From assembly GCA_037349105.1 (NCBI GenBank), contig JAYJMM010000097.1, positions 1,178,001 through 1,242,000 on the forward strand: a stretch of 64,000 nt of DNA, in the 5' to 3' direction. Of the stretch, positions 1 through 12,961 are shown one piece after another. The notes below the pieces were generated by a model. That model was not told the origin of the DNA. It was given only the letters and a program-made list of their open reading frames with translations, and ran no database searches. This DNA is from Limnomonas spitsbergensis. Lineage: Eukaryota > Chlorophyta > Chlorophyceae > Chlamydomonadales. How positions within the stretch are numbered: the first letter of the stretch is position 1; every line of letters begins with the position of its first letter. The position numbers were made by a program, and so were the translations under genes.

Positions 1-3000
1 GGGCACTGGAGTGAGCACTGGAGTGGGCACTGGAGTGAGCACTGGAGTGGGCACTGGAGTGAGCACTGGAGTGGGCACTAGAGTGAGCACTAGAGTGGGC
101 ACTGGAGTGAGCACTGGAGTGGGCTCTGGAGTGAGCACTGGAGTGGGCACTGGAGTGAGCACTGGAGTGAGCACTGGAGTGAGCACTGGAGTGGGCACTG
201 GAGTGAGCACTGGAGTGGGCAGTGGAGTGAGCACTTGAGTGGGCACTGGAGTGGGCACTGGAGTGAGCGCTGGAGTGGGCAATGGAGTGAGCAATGGAAT
301 GAGCACTGGAGTGGGCACTGGAGTGGGCACTGGAGTGAGCACTGGAGTGGGCACTGGAGTGAGCACTGGAGTGGGCACTGGAGTGAGCACTGGAGTGGGC
401 ACATGAGTGAGCACCGGAGTGGGCACTGGAGTGGGCACTGGAGTGAGCACTGGAGTGGGCATTGGAGTGAGCACTAGAGTGAGCACTGGAGTGGGCTCTG
501 GAGTGAGCACTGGAGTGGGCACTGGAGTGAGCACTGGAGTGGGCACTGGAGTGAGCACTGGAGTGGGCACTGGAGTGAGCACTGGAGTGGGCACTGGAGT
601 GGGCACTGGAGTGGGCACTGGAGTGGGCACTGGAGTGAGCACTGGAGTGGGCTCTGGAGTGAGCACTGGAGTGAGCACTGGAGTGGGCACTGGAGTGGGC
701 ACTGGAGTGAGCACTGGAGTGAGCACTGGAGTGGGCACATGAGTGAGCACTGGAGTGGGCACTGGAGTGGGCACTGGAGTGAGCACTGGAGTGGGCACTG
801 GAGTGAGCACTGGAGTGGGCACTGGAGTGGGCACTGGAGTGGGCACTGGAGTGAGCACTGGAGTGGGCACTGGAGTGGGCACTGGAGTGAGCACTGGAGT
901 GGGCACATGAGTGAGCACTGGAGTGGGCACTGGAGTGGGCACTGGAGTGAGCACTGGAGTGGGAATTGGAGTGAGCACTAGAGTGAGCACTGGAGTGGGC
1001 ACTGGAGTGAGCACTGGAGTGGGCACTGGAGTGGGCACATGAGTGAGCACCGGAGTGGGCACTGGAGTGGGCACTGGAGTGAGCACTGGAGTGGGCATTG
1101 GAGTGAGCACTAGAGTGAGCACTTGAGTGAGCACTGGAGTGGGCACTGGAGTGAGCACTGGAGTGGGCACTGGAGTGGGCACTGGAGTGGGCACTGGAGT
1201 GAGCACTGGAGTGGGCTCTGGAGTGAGCACTGGAGTGGGCACTGGAGTGGGCACTGGAGTGGGCACTAGAGTGGGCACTGGAGTGGGCACTGGAGTGAGC
1301 ACTGGAGTGGGCACCGGAGTGAGCACTGGAGTGGGCACTGGAGTGAGCACTGGAGTGGGCACTGGAGTGAGCACTGGAGTGAGCACTGGAGTGAGCACTG
1401 GAGTGGTCACTGGAGTGAGCACTGGAGTGGGCAGTGGAGTGTGCACTTGAGTGGGCACTGGAGTGGGCACTGGAGTGAGCGCTGGAGTGGGCAATGGAGT
1501 GAGCAATGGAGTGAGCACTGGAGTGGGCACTGGAGTGGGCAGTGGAGTGAGCACTGGAGTGGGCACTGGAGTGAGCACTGGAGTGGGCACTGGAGTGAGC
1601 ACTGGAGTGGGCACATGAGTGAGCACTGGAGTGGGCACTGGAGTGGGCACTGGAGTGGGCACTGGAGTGGGCACTGGAGTGAGCACTGGAGTGGGCACTG
1701 GAGTGAGCACTGGAGTGGGCACTGGAGTGGGCACTGGAGTGAGCACTGGAGTGGGCACTGGAGTGAGCACTGGAGTGGGCACTGGAGTGAGCACTGGAGT
1801 GGGCACTAGAGTGAGCACTAGAGTGGGCACTGGAGTGAGCACTGGAGTGGGCTCTGGAGTGAGCACTGGAGTGGGCACTGGAGTGAGCACTGGAGTGAGC
1901 ACTGGAGTGAGCACTGGAGTGGGCACTGGAGTGAGCACTGGAGTGGGCAGTGGAGTGAGCACTTGAGTGGGCACTGGAGTGGGCACTGGAGTGAGCGCTG
2001 GAGTGGGCAATGGAGTGAGCAATGGAGTGAGCACTGGAGTGGGCACTGGAGTGGGCACTGGAGTGAGCACTGGAGTGGGCACTGGAGTGAGCACTTGAGT
2101 GGGCACTGGAGTGAGCACTGGAGTGGGCACATGAGTGAGCACCGGAGTGGGCACTGGAGTGGGCACTGGAGTGAGCACTGGAGTGGGCATTGGAGTGAGC
2201 ACTAGAGTGAGCACTGGAGTGGGCTCTGGAGTGAGCACTGGAGTGGGCACTGGAGTGAGCACTTGAGTGGGCACTGGAGTGGGCACTGGAGTGAGCGCTG
2301 GAGTGGGCAATGGAGTGAGCAATGGAGTGAGCACTGGAGTGGGCACTGGAGTGGGCACTGGAGTGGGCACTGGAGTGGGCACTGGAGTGAGCACTGGAGT
2401 GGGCACTGGAGTGAGCACTGGAGTGGGCACATGAGTGAGCACTGGAGTGGGCACTGGAGTGGGCACTGGAGTGGGCACTGGAGTGAGCACTGGAGTGGGC
2501 ACTGGAGTGAGCACTGGAGTGGGCACTGGAGTGGGCACTGGAGTGAGCACTGGAGTGGGCACTGGAGTGAGCACTGGAGTGGGCACTGGAGTGAGCACTG
2601 GAGTGGGCACTAGAGTGAGCACTAGAGTGGGCACTGGAGTGAGCACTGGAGTGGACTCTGGAGTGAGCACTGGAGTGGGCACTGGAGTGAGCACTGGAGT
2701 GAGCACTGGAGTGAGCACTGGAGTGGGCACTGGAGTGAGCACTGGAGTGGGCAGTGGAGTGAGCACTGGAGTGGGCACTGGAGTGGGCACTGGAGTGAGC
2801 GCTGGAGTGGGCAATGGAGTGAGCAATGGAGTGAGCACTGGAGTGGGCACTGGAGTGGGCACTGGAGTGAGCACTGGAGTGGGCACTGGAGTGAGCACTT
2901 GAGTGGGCACTGGAGTGAGCACTGGAGTGGGCACATGAGTGAGCACCGGAGTGGGCACTGGAGTGGGCTCTGGAGTGAGCACTGGAGTGGGCATTGGAGT

Positions 3001-3028
3001 GAGCACTAGAGTGAGCACTGGAGTGGGC
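1..3028. repeat. Satellite segment, copy 1 of a 3.0-kb internal duplication
   Basis: The order of monomer variants matches 9934-12961 at a constant shift of 9,933 bp, with only scattered point differences (for example CACTGG here against CACTTG at the equivalent of position 2764). The match ends where the irregular patch begins near 3029. Confidence 0.85.
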
Positions 3029-3545
3029 ATCTGGAGTGAGCACTGGAGTGGAGCACTGGAGTGAGCACTGGAGTGGGCACTGGAGTGAGCACTGGAGTGG
3101 GCACTGGAGTGAGCACTGGAGTGGGCACTGGAGTGGGCACTGGAGTGAGCACTAGGAGTGAGCACTGGAGTGGGCATCTGGAGTGAGCACTGGAGTGGGC
3201 ACTGGAGTGGGCACTGGAGTGGGCACTGGAGTGGGCACTGGAGTGGGCACTGGAGTGGGCACTGGAGTGGGCACTGGAGTGGGCACTGGAGTGGGCACTG
3301 GAGTGGGCACTGGAGTGAGCACATGAGTCGGCACTGGAGTGAGCACTGGAGTGGGCACTAGGAGTGGGCACTGGAAGTGGGCACTGGAGTGAGCACTGGA
3401 GTGGGCACTGGAGTGAGGCACTGGAGTGGGCACTGGAGTGGGCACATGGAGTGAGCACTGGAGTGGGCACTGGAGTGAGGCACTGGAGTGAGCACTGGAG
3501 TGAGCACTGGAGTGAGCACTAGAGTGAGCACTAGGAGTGGGCACT
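3029..3545. repeat. Irregular satellite patch with out-of-register monomers
   Basis: Unlike the rest of the array, this half kilobase contains many 11- and 13-bp units (GGCATCTGGAGTG, CACTAGGAGTG, GTGAGGCACTGG, CACTGGAAGTG, GGAGCACTGG). Register changes several times. It sits where the duplication shift changes from 9,933 to 12,947 bp, so it is either a recombination junction or a poorly resolved stretch of sequence. Confidence 0.85.
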
Positions 3546-6500
3546 GGAGTGAGCACTGGAGTGGGCTCTGGAGTGAGCACTGGAGTGGGCACTGGAGTGA
3601 GCACTGGAGTGAGCACTGGAGTGAGCACTGGAGTGGGCACTGGAGTGAGCACTGGAGTGGGCAGTGGAGTTAGCACTTGAGTGGGCACTGGAGTGGGCAC
3701 TGGAGTGAGCGCTGGAGTGGGCAATGGAGTGAGCAATGGAGTGAGCACTGGAGTGGGCACTGGAGTGGGCACTGGAGTGAGCACTGGAGTGGGCACTGGA
3801 GTGAGCACTTGAGTGGGCACTGGAGTGAGCACTGGAGTGGGCACTGGAGTGGGCACTGGAGTGGGCACTGGAGTGGGCATTGGAGTGAGCACTGGAGTGG
3901 GCATTGGAGTGAGCACTAGAGTGAGCACTGGAGTGGGCTCTGGAGTGAGCACTGGAGTGGGCACTGGAGTGAGCACTGGAGTGGGCACTGGAGTGAGCAC
4001 TGGAGTGGGCACTGGAGTGAGCACTGGAGTGGGCACTGGAGTGGGCACTGGAGTGGGCACTGGAGTGAGCACTGGAGTGGGCACTGGAGTGAGCACTGGA
4101 GTGGGCACTGGAGTGGGCACTGGAGTGGGCACTGGAGTGGGCACTGGAGTGGGCACTGGAGTGAGCACTGGAGTGAGCACTGGAGTGGGCACTGGAGTGG
4201 GCACTGGAGTGGGCACTAGAGTGAGCACTTGAGTGGGCACTGGAGTGAGCACTGGAGTGGGCACATGAGTGAGCACCGGAGTGGGCACTGGAGTGAGCAC
4301 TGGAGTGGGCACTGGAGTGAGCACTGGAGTGGGCACTGGAGTGAGCACTGGAGTGGGCACTGGAGTGAGCACTGGAGTGGGCACTGGAGTGAGCACTGGA
4401 GTGGGCACTGGAGTGAGCACTGGAGTGGGCACTGGAGTGGGCACTGGAGTGAGCACTGGAGTGGGCACTGGAGTGAGCACTGGAGTGGGCACTGGAGTGA
4501 GCACTGGAGTGGGCACTAGAGTGAGCACTAGAGTGGGCACTGGAGTGAGCACTGGAGTGGGCTCTGGAGTGAGCACTGGAGTGGGCACTGGAGTGAGCAC
4601 TGGAGTGAGCACTGGAGTGAGCACTGGAGTGGGCACTGGAGTGAGCACTGGAGTGGGCAGTGGAGTGAGCACTTGAGTGGGCACTGGAGTGGGCACTGGA
4701 GTGAGCGCTGGAGTGGGCAATGGAGTGAGCAATGGAGTGAGCACTGGAGTGGGCACTGGAGTGGGCACTGGAGTGAGCACTGGAGTGGGCACTGGAGTGA
4801 GCACTTGAGTGGGCACTGGAGTGAGCACTGGAGTGGGCACATGAGTGAGCACCGGAGTGGGCACTGGAGTGGGCTCTGGAGTGAGCACTGGAGTGGGCAC
4901 TGGAGTGAGCACTGGAGTGAGCACTGGAGTGAGCACTGGAGTGGGCACTGGAGTGAGCACTGGAGTGGGCAGTGGAGTGAGCACTTGAGTGGGCACTGGA
5001 GTGGGCACTGGAGTGAGCGCTGGAGTGGGCAATGGAGTGAGCAATGGAGTGAGCACTGGAGTGGGCACTGGAGTGGGCACTGGAGTGAGCACTGGAGTGG
5101 GCACTGGAGTGAGCACTTGAGTGGGCACTGGAGTGAGCACTGGAGTGGGCACATGAGTGAGCACCGGAGTGGGCACTGGAGTGGGCACTGGAGTGAGCAC
5201 TGGAGTGGGCATTGGAGTGAGCACTAGAGTGAGCACTGGAGTGGGCTCTGGAGTGAGCACTGGAGTGGGCACTGGAGTGAGCACTGGAGTGGGCACTGGA
5301 GTGAGCACTGGAGTGGGCACTGGAGTGAGCACTGGAGTGGGCACTGGAGTGGGCACTGGAGTGGGCACTGGAGTGAGCACTGGAGTGGGCACTGGAGTGG
5401 GCACTGGAGTGGGCACTGGAGTGAGCACTGGAGTGGGCACTGGAGTGAGCACTGGAGTGAGCACTGGAGTGAGCACTGGAGTGGGCACTGGAGTGAGCAC
5501 TGGAGTGAGCACTGGAGTGAGCACTGGAGTGAGCACTGGAGTGGGCACTGGAGTGAGCACTGGAGTGGGCAGTGGAGTGAGCACTTGAGTGGGCACTGGA
5601 GTGGGCACTGGAGTGAGCACTGGAGTGGGCACTGGAGTGAGCACTGGAGTGGGCACTGGAGTGAGCACTGGAGTGGGCACAGGAGTGAGCACTGGAGTGG
5701 GCACTGGAGTGGGCACTGGAGTGGGCACTGGAGTGAGCACAGGAGTGGGCACTGGAGTGAGCACTGGAGTGGGCACTGGAGTGGGCACTGGAGTGAGCAC
5801 TGGAGTGGGCACTGGAGTGAGCACTGGAGTGGGCACTAGAGTGAGCACTAGAGTGGGCACTGGAGTGAGCACTGGAGTGGGCTCTGGAGTGAGCACTGGA
5901 GTGGGCACTGGAGTGAGCACTGGAGTGAGCACTGGAGTGAGCACTGGAGTGGGCACTGGAGTGAGCACTGGAGTGGGCAGTGGAGTGAGCACTTGAGTGG
6001 GCACTGGAGTGGGCACTAGAGTGAGCGCTGGAGTGCGCAATGGAGTGAGCAATGGAGTGAGCACTGGAGTGGGCACTGGAGTGGGCACTGGAGTGAGCAC
6101 TGGAGTGGGCACTGGAGTGAGCACTTGAGTGGGCACTGGAGTGAGCACTGGAGTGGGCACATGAGTGAGCACCGGAGTGGGCACTGGAGTGGGCACTGGA
6201 GTGAGCACTGGAGTGGGCATTGGAGTGAGCACTAGAGTGAGCACTGGAGTGGGCTCTGGAGTGAGCACTGGAGTGGGCACTGGAGTGAGCACTGGAGTGG
6301 GCACTGGAGTGGGCACTGGAGTGGGCACTGGAGTGAGCACTGGAGTGGGCACTGGAGTGGGCACTGGAGTGGGCACTGGAGTGAGCACTGGAGTGGGCTC
6401 TGGAGTGAGCACTGGAGTGGGCACTGGAGTGGGCAATGGAGTGGGCACTGGAGTGGGCACTGGAGTGGGCACTGGAGTGAGCACTGGAGTGAGCACTGGA

Positions 6501-9020
6501 GTGGGCACTGGAGTGGGCACTGGAGTGGGCACTGGAGTGAGCACTGGAGTGGGCACTGGAGTGAGCACTGGAGTGGGCACTGGAGTGGGCACTGGAGTGG
6601 GCACTGGAGTGAGCACTGGAGTGGGCACTGGAGTGGGCACTGGAGTGAGCACTGGAGTGGGCACATGAGTGAGCACTGGAGTGGGCACTGGAGTGGGCAC
6701 TGGAGTGGGCACTGGAGTGGGAATTGGAGTGAGCACTAGAGTGAGCACTGGAGTGGGCACTGGAGTGAGCACTGGAGTGGGCACTGGAGTGAGCACTGGA
6801 GTGGGCACTGGAGTGAGCACTGGAGTGGGCACTGGAGTGAGCACTGGAGTGGGCACTGGAGTGGGCACTGGAGTGAGCACTGGAGTGGGCACTGGAGTGA
6901 GCACTGGAGTGGGCACTAGAGTGGGCACTGGAGTGGGCACTAGAGTGGGCACTGGAGTGAGCATTGGAGTGAGCACTGGAGTGGGCACTGGAGTGGGCAC
7001 TGGAGTGAGCACTGGAGTGGGCACTGGAGTGAGCACTGGAGTGGGCACTGGAGTGGGCACTGGAGTGGGCACTGGAGTGAGCACTGGAGTGGGCACTGGA
7101 GTGGGCACTGGAGTGAGCACTGGAGTGAGCACTGGAGTGGGCACTGGAGTGGGCACTGGAGTGGGCACTGGAGTGAGCACTGGAGTGAGCATTGGAGTGG
7201 GCACTAGAGTGAGCACTGGAGTGAGCACTGGAGTGAGCACTGGAGTGGGCACATGAGTGAGCAATGGAGTGGGCACTGGAGTGAGCACTAGAGTGAGCAC
7301 TGGAGTGGGCACTGGAGTGAGCACTGGAGTGGGCACTGGAGTGAGCACTGGAGTGGGCACTGGAGTGAGCACTTGAGTGGGCACTGGAGTGAGCACTGGA
7401 GTGGGCACTGGAGTGGGCACTGGAGTGAGCACTGGAGTGGGCACTGGAGTGGGCACTGGAGTGAGCACTGGAGTGGGCACTGGAGTGAGCACTGGAGTGG
7501 GCACTGGAGTGAGCACTGGAGTGAGCACTGGAGTGTGCACTGGAGTGGGCACTGGAGTGGGCACTGGAGTGGGCACTGGAGTGAGCACTGTAGTGGGCAC
7601 TGGAGTGAGCACTGGAGTGGGCACAGGAGTGAGCACTGGAGTGGGCACTGGAGTGGGCACTGGAGTGAGCACTGGAGTGGGCACTGGAGTGAGCACTGGA
7701 GTGGGCACTAGAGTGAGCACTGGAGTGGGCACTGGAGTGAGCACTGGAGTGGGCACTGGAGTGAGCACTAGAGTGAGCACTGGAGTGAGCACTGGAGTGG
7801 GCACTGGAGTGGGCACATGAGTGAGCACTGGAGTGAGCATTGGAGTGAGCATTGAAGTGAGCACTGGAGTGGGCACTGGAGTGGGCACTGGAGTGGGCAC
7901 TGGAGTGAGCACTGGAGTGGGCACTGGAGTGGGCACTGGAGTGAGCACTGGAGTGAGCACTGGATTGGGCACTGGAGTGAGCACTGGAGTGGGCACTGGA
8001 GTGAGCATTGGAGTGAGCATTGAAGTGAGCACTGGAGTGGGCACTGGAGTGAGCACTGGAGTGGGCACTATAGTGAGCACTGGAGTGAGCACTGGAGTGG
8101 GCACATGAGTGAGCAATGGAGTGGGCACTGGTGTGAGCACTAGAGTGAGCACTGGGTGGGCACTGGAGTGAGCACTGGAGTGGGCACTGGAGTGAGCACT
8201 GGAGTGGGCACTGGAGTGAGCACTGGAGTGGGCTCTGGAGTGAGCACTGGAGTGGGCACTGGAGTGGGCACTAGAGTGGGCACTGGAGTGGGCACTGGAG
8301 TGGGCACTGGAGTGAGCACTGGAGTGAGCACTGGAGTGGGCACTGGAGTGGGCACTGGAGTGGGCACTGGAGTGAGCACTGGAGTGGGCACTGGAGTGAG
8401 CACTGGAGTGGGCACTAGAGTGGGCAATGGAGTGGGCAGTGGAGTGAGCACTTGAGTGGGCACTGGAGTGGGCACTGGAGTGAGCACTGGAGTGGGCACA
8501 TGAGTGAGCACTGGAGTGGGCACTGGAGTGGGCACTGGAGTGGGCACATGAGTGAGCAATGGAGTGGGAATTGGAGTGAGCACTAGAGTGAGCACTGGAG
8601 TGGGCACTGGAGTGAGCACTGGAGTGGGCACATGAGTGAGCACCGGAGTGGGCACTGGAGTGAGCACTGGTGTGGGCACTGGAGTGAGCACTGGAGTGGG
8701 CACTGGAGTGGGCACTGGAGTGGGCACTGGAGTGAGCACTGGAGTGGGCACTGGAGTGAGCACTGGAGTGGGCACTGGAGTGGGCACTGGAGTGGGCACT
8801 GGAGTGGGCACTGGAGTGGGCACTGGAGTGAGCACTGGAGTGAGCACTGGAGTGGGCACTGGAGTGAGCACTGGAGTGGGCACTGGAGTGAGCACTGGAG
8901 TGGGCACTGGAGTGGGCACTGGAGTGGGCACTGGAGTGAGCACTGGAGTGGGCACTGGAGTGAGCACTGGAGTGGGCACTGGAGTGGGCACTGGAGTGGG
9001 CACTGGAGTGGGCACTGGAG
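3534..9020. repeat. Satellite segment, copy 1 of a 5.5-kb internal duplication
   Basis: Monomer order matches 16481-21967 at a shift of 12,947 bp, including rare units such as CACTGTAG, GTGTGCACTGG, CACTATAG, CACTGGTGTG and the 11-bp unit CACTGGGTGGG near 8150. Confidence 0.85.
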
Positions 9021-9933
9021 TGGGCACTGGAGTGGGCACTGGAGTGGGCACTGGAGTGGGCACTGGAGTGGGCACTGGAGTGGGCACTGGAGTGGGCACT
9101 GGAGTGAGCACTGGAGTGGGCACTGGAGTGAGCACTGGAGTGGGCACTGGAGTGAGCACTGGAGTGGGCACTGGAGTGGGCACTGGAGTGAGCGCTGGAG
9201 TGGGCAATGGAGTGAGCAATGGAGTGAGCACTGGAGTGGGCACTGGAGTGGGCACTGGAGTGAGCACTGGAGTGGGCACTGGAGTGAGCACTTGAGTGGG
9301 CACTGGAGTGAGCACTGGAGTGGGCACATGAGTGAGCACCGGAGTGGGCACTGGAGTGGGCACTGGAGTGAGCACTGGAGTGGGCATTGGAGTGAGCACT
9401 AGAGTGAGCACTGGAGTGGGCTCTGGAGTGAGCACTGGAGTGGGCACTGGAGTGAGCACTGGAGTGGGCACTGGAGTGAGCACTGGAGTGGGCACTGGAG
9501 TGAGCACTGGAGTGGGCACTGGAGTGGGCACTGGAGTGAGCACTGGAGTGGGCACTGGAGTGAGCACTGGAGTGGGCACTGGAGTGAGCACTGGAGTGAG
9601 CACTGGAGTGAGCACTGGAGTGGGCACTGGAGTGAGCACTGGAGTGGGCAGTGGAGTGAGCACTTGAGTGGGCACTGGAGTGGGCACTGGAGTGAGCGCT
9701 GGAGTGGGCAATGGAGTGAGCAATGGAGTGAGCACTGGAGTGGGCACTGGAGTGGGCACTGGAGTGAGCACTGGAGTGGGCACTGGAGTGAGCACTGGAG
9801 TGGGCACTGGAGTGAGCACTGGAGTGGGCACATGAGTGAGCACTGGAGTGGGCACTGGAGTGGGCACTGGAGTGGGCACTGGAGTGAGCACTGGAGTGGG
9901 CACTGGAGTGAGCACTGGAGTGGGCACTGGAGT

Positions 9934-12900
9934 GGGCACTGGAGTGAGCACTGGAGTGGGCACTGGAGTGAGCACTGGAGTGGGCACTGGAGTGAGCACT
10001 GGAGTGGGCACTAGAGTGAGCACTAGAGTGGGCACTGGAGTGAGCACTGGAGTGGGCTCTGGAGTGAGCACTGGAGTGGGCACTGGAGTGAGCACTGGAG
10101 TGAGCACTGGAGTGAGCACTGGAGTGGGCACTGGAGTGAGCACTGGAGTGGGCAGTGGAGTGAGCACTTGAGTGGGCACTGGAGTGGGCACTGGAGTGAG
10201 CGCTGGAGTGGGCAATGGAGTGAGCAATGGAATGAGCACTGGAGTGGGCACTGGAGTGGGCACTGGAGTGAGCACTGGAGTGGGCACTGGAGTGAGCACT
10301 GGAGTGGGCACTGGAGTGAGCACTGGAGTGGGCACATGAGTGAGCACCGGAGTGGGCACTGGAGTGGGCACTGGAGTGAGCACTGGAGTGGGCATTGGAG
10401 TGAGCACTAGAGTGAGCACTGGAGTGGGCTCTGGAGTGAGCACTGGAGTGGGCACTGGAGTGAGCACTGGAGTGGGCACTGGAGTGAGCACTGGAGTGGG
10501 CACTGGAGTGAGCACTGGAGTGGGCACTGGAGTGGGCACTGGAGTGGGCACTGGAGTGGGCACTGGAGTGAGCACTGGAGTGGGCACTGGAGTGAGCACT
10601 GGAGTGAGCACTGGAGTGGGCACTGGAGTGGGCACTGGAGTGAGCACTGGAGTGAGCACTGGAGTGGGCACATGAGTGAGCACTGGAGTGGGCACTGGAG
10701 TGGGCACTGGAGTGAGCACTGGAGTGGGCACTGGAGTGAGCACTGGAGTGGGCACTAGAGTGGGCACTGGAGTGGGCACTGGAGTGAGCACTGGAGTGGG
10801 CACTGGAGTGGGCACTGGAGTGAGCACTGGAGTGGGCACATGAGTGAGCACTGGAGTGGGCACTGGAGTGGGCACTGGAGTGAGCACTGGAGTGGGAATT
10901 GGAGTGAGCACTAGAGTGAGCACTGGAGTGGGCACTGGAGTGAGCACTGGAGTGGGCACTGGAGTGGGCACATGAGTGAGCACCGGAGTGGGCACTGGAG
11001 TGGGCACTGGAGTGAGCACTGGAGTGGGCATTGGAGTGAGCACTAGAGTGAGCACTTGAGTGAGCACTGGAGTGGGCACTGGAGTGAGCACTGGAGTGGG
11101 CACTGGAGTGGGCACTGGAGTGGGCACTGGAGTGAGCACTGGAGTGGGCTCTGGAGTGAGCACTGGAGTGGGCACTGGAGTGGGCACTGGAGTGGGCACT
11201 AGAGTGGGCACTGGAGTGGGCACTGGAGTGAGCACTGGAGTGGGCACCGGAGTGAGCACTGGAGTGGGCACTGGAGTGAGCACTGGAGTGGGCACTGGAG
11301 TGAGCACTGGAGTGAGCACTGGAGTGAGCACTGGAGTGGTCACTGGAGTGAGCACTGGAGTGGGCAGTGGAGTGTGCACTTGAGTGGGCACTGGAGTGGG
11401 CACTGGAGTGAGCGCTGGAGTGGGCAATGGAGTGAGCAATGGAGTGAGCACTGGAGTGGGCACTGGAGTGGGCAGTGGAGTGAGCACTGGAGTGGGCACT
11501 GGAGTGAGCACTGGAGTGGGCACTGGAGTGAGCACTGGAGTGGGCACATGAGTGAGCACTGGAGTGGGCACTGGAGTGGGCACTGGAGTGGGCACTGGAG
11601 TGGGCACTGGAGTGAGCACTGGAGTGGGCACTGGAGTGAGCACTGGAGTGGGCACTGGAGTGGGCACTGGAGTGAGCACTGGAGTGGGCACTGGAGTGAG
11701 CACTGGAGTGGGCACTGGAGTGAGCACTGGAGTGGGCACTAGAGTGAGCACTAGAGTGGGCACTGGAGTGAGCACTGGAGTGGGCTCTGGAGTGAGCACT
11801 GGAGTGGGCACTGGAGTGAGCACTGGAGTGAGCACTGGAGTGAGCACTGGAGTGGGCACTGGAGTGAGCACTGGAGTGGGCAGTGGAGTGAGCACTTGAG
11901 TGGGCACTGGAGTGGGCACTGGAGTGAGCGCTGGAGTGGGCAATGGAGTGAGCAATGGAGTGAGCACTGGAGTGGGCACTGGAGTGGGCACTGGAGTGAG
12001 CACTGGAGTGGGCACTGGAGTGAGCACTTGAGTGGGCACTGGAGTGAGCACTGGAGTGGGCACATGAGTGAGCACTGGAGTGGGCACTGGAGTGGGCACT
12101 GGAGTGAGCACTGGAGTGGGCATTGGAGTGAGCACTAGAGTGAGCACTGGAGTGGGCTCTGGAGTGAGCACTGGAGTGGGCACTGGAGTGAGCACTTGAG
12201 TGGGCACTGGAGTGGGCACTGGAGTGAGCGCTGGAGTGGGCAATGGAGTGAGCAATGGAGTGAGCACTGGAGTGGGCACTGGAGTGGGCACTGGAGTGGG
12301 CACTGGAGTGGGCACTGGAGTGAGCACTGGAGTGGGCACTGGAGTGAGCACTGGAGTGGGCACATGAGTGAGCACTGGAGTGGGCACTGGAGTGGGCACT
12401 GGAGTGGGCACTGGAGTGAGCACTGGAGTGGGCACTGGAGTGAGCACTGGAGTGGGCACTGGAGTGGGCACTGGAGTGAGCACTGGAGTGGGCACTGGAG
12501 TGAGCACTGGAGTGGGCACTGGAGTGAGCACTGGAGTGGGCACTAGAGTGAGCACTAGAGTGGGCACTGGAGTGAGCACTGGAGTGGACTCTGGAGTGAG
12601 CACTGGAGTGGGCACTGGAGTGAGCACTGGAGTGAGCACTGGAGTGAGCACTGGAGTGGGCACTGGAGTGAGCACTGGAGTGGGCAGTGGAGTGAGCACT
12701 TGAGTGGGCACTGGAGTGGGCACTGGAGTGAGCGCTGGAGTGGGCAATGGAGTGAGCAATGGAGTGAGCACTGGAGTGGGCACTGGAGTGGGCACTGGAG
12801 TGAGCACTGGAGTGGGCACTGGAGTGAGCACTTGAGTGGGCACTGGAGTGAGCACTGGAGTGGGCACATGAGTGAGCACCGGAGTGGGCACTGGAGTGGG

Positions 12901-12961
12901 CTCTGGAGTGAGCACTGGAGTGGGCATTGGAGTGAGCACTAGAGTGAGCACTGGAGTGGGC
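9934..12961. repeat. Satellite segment, copy 2 of a 3.0-kb internal duplication
   Basis: Partner of 1-3028, recognised by identical order of rare monomers such as GGTCACTGG, GTGCACTTG and GGACTCTGG. Confidence 0.85.
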
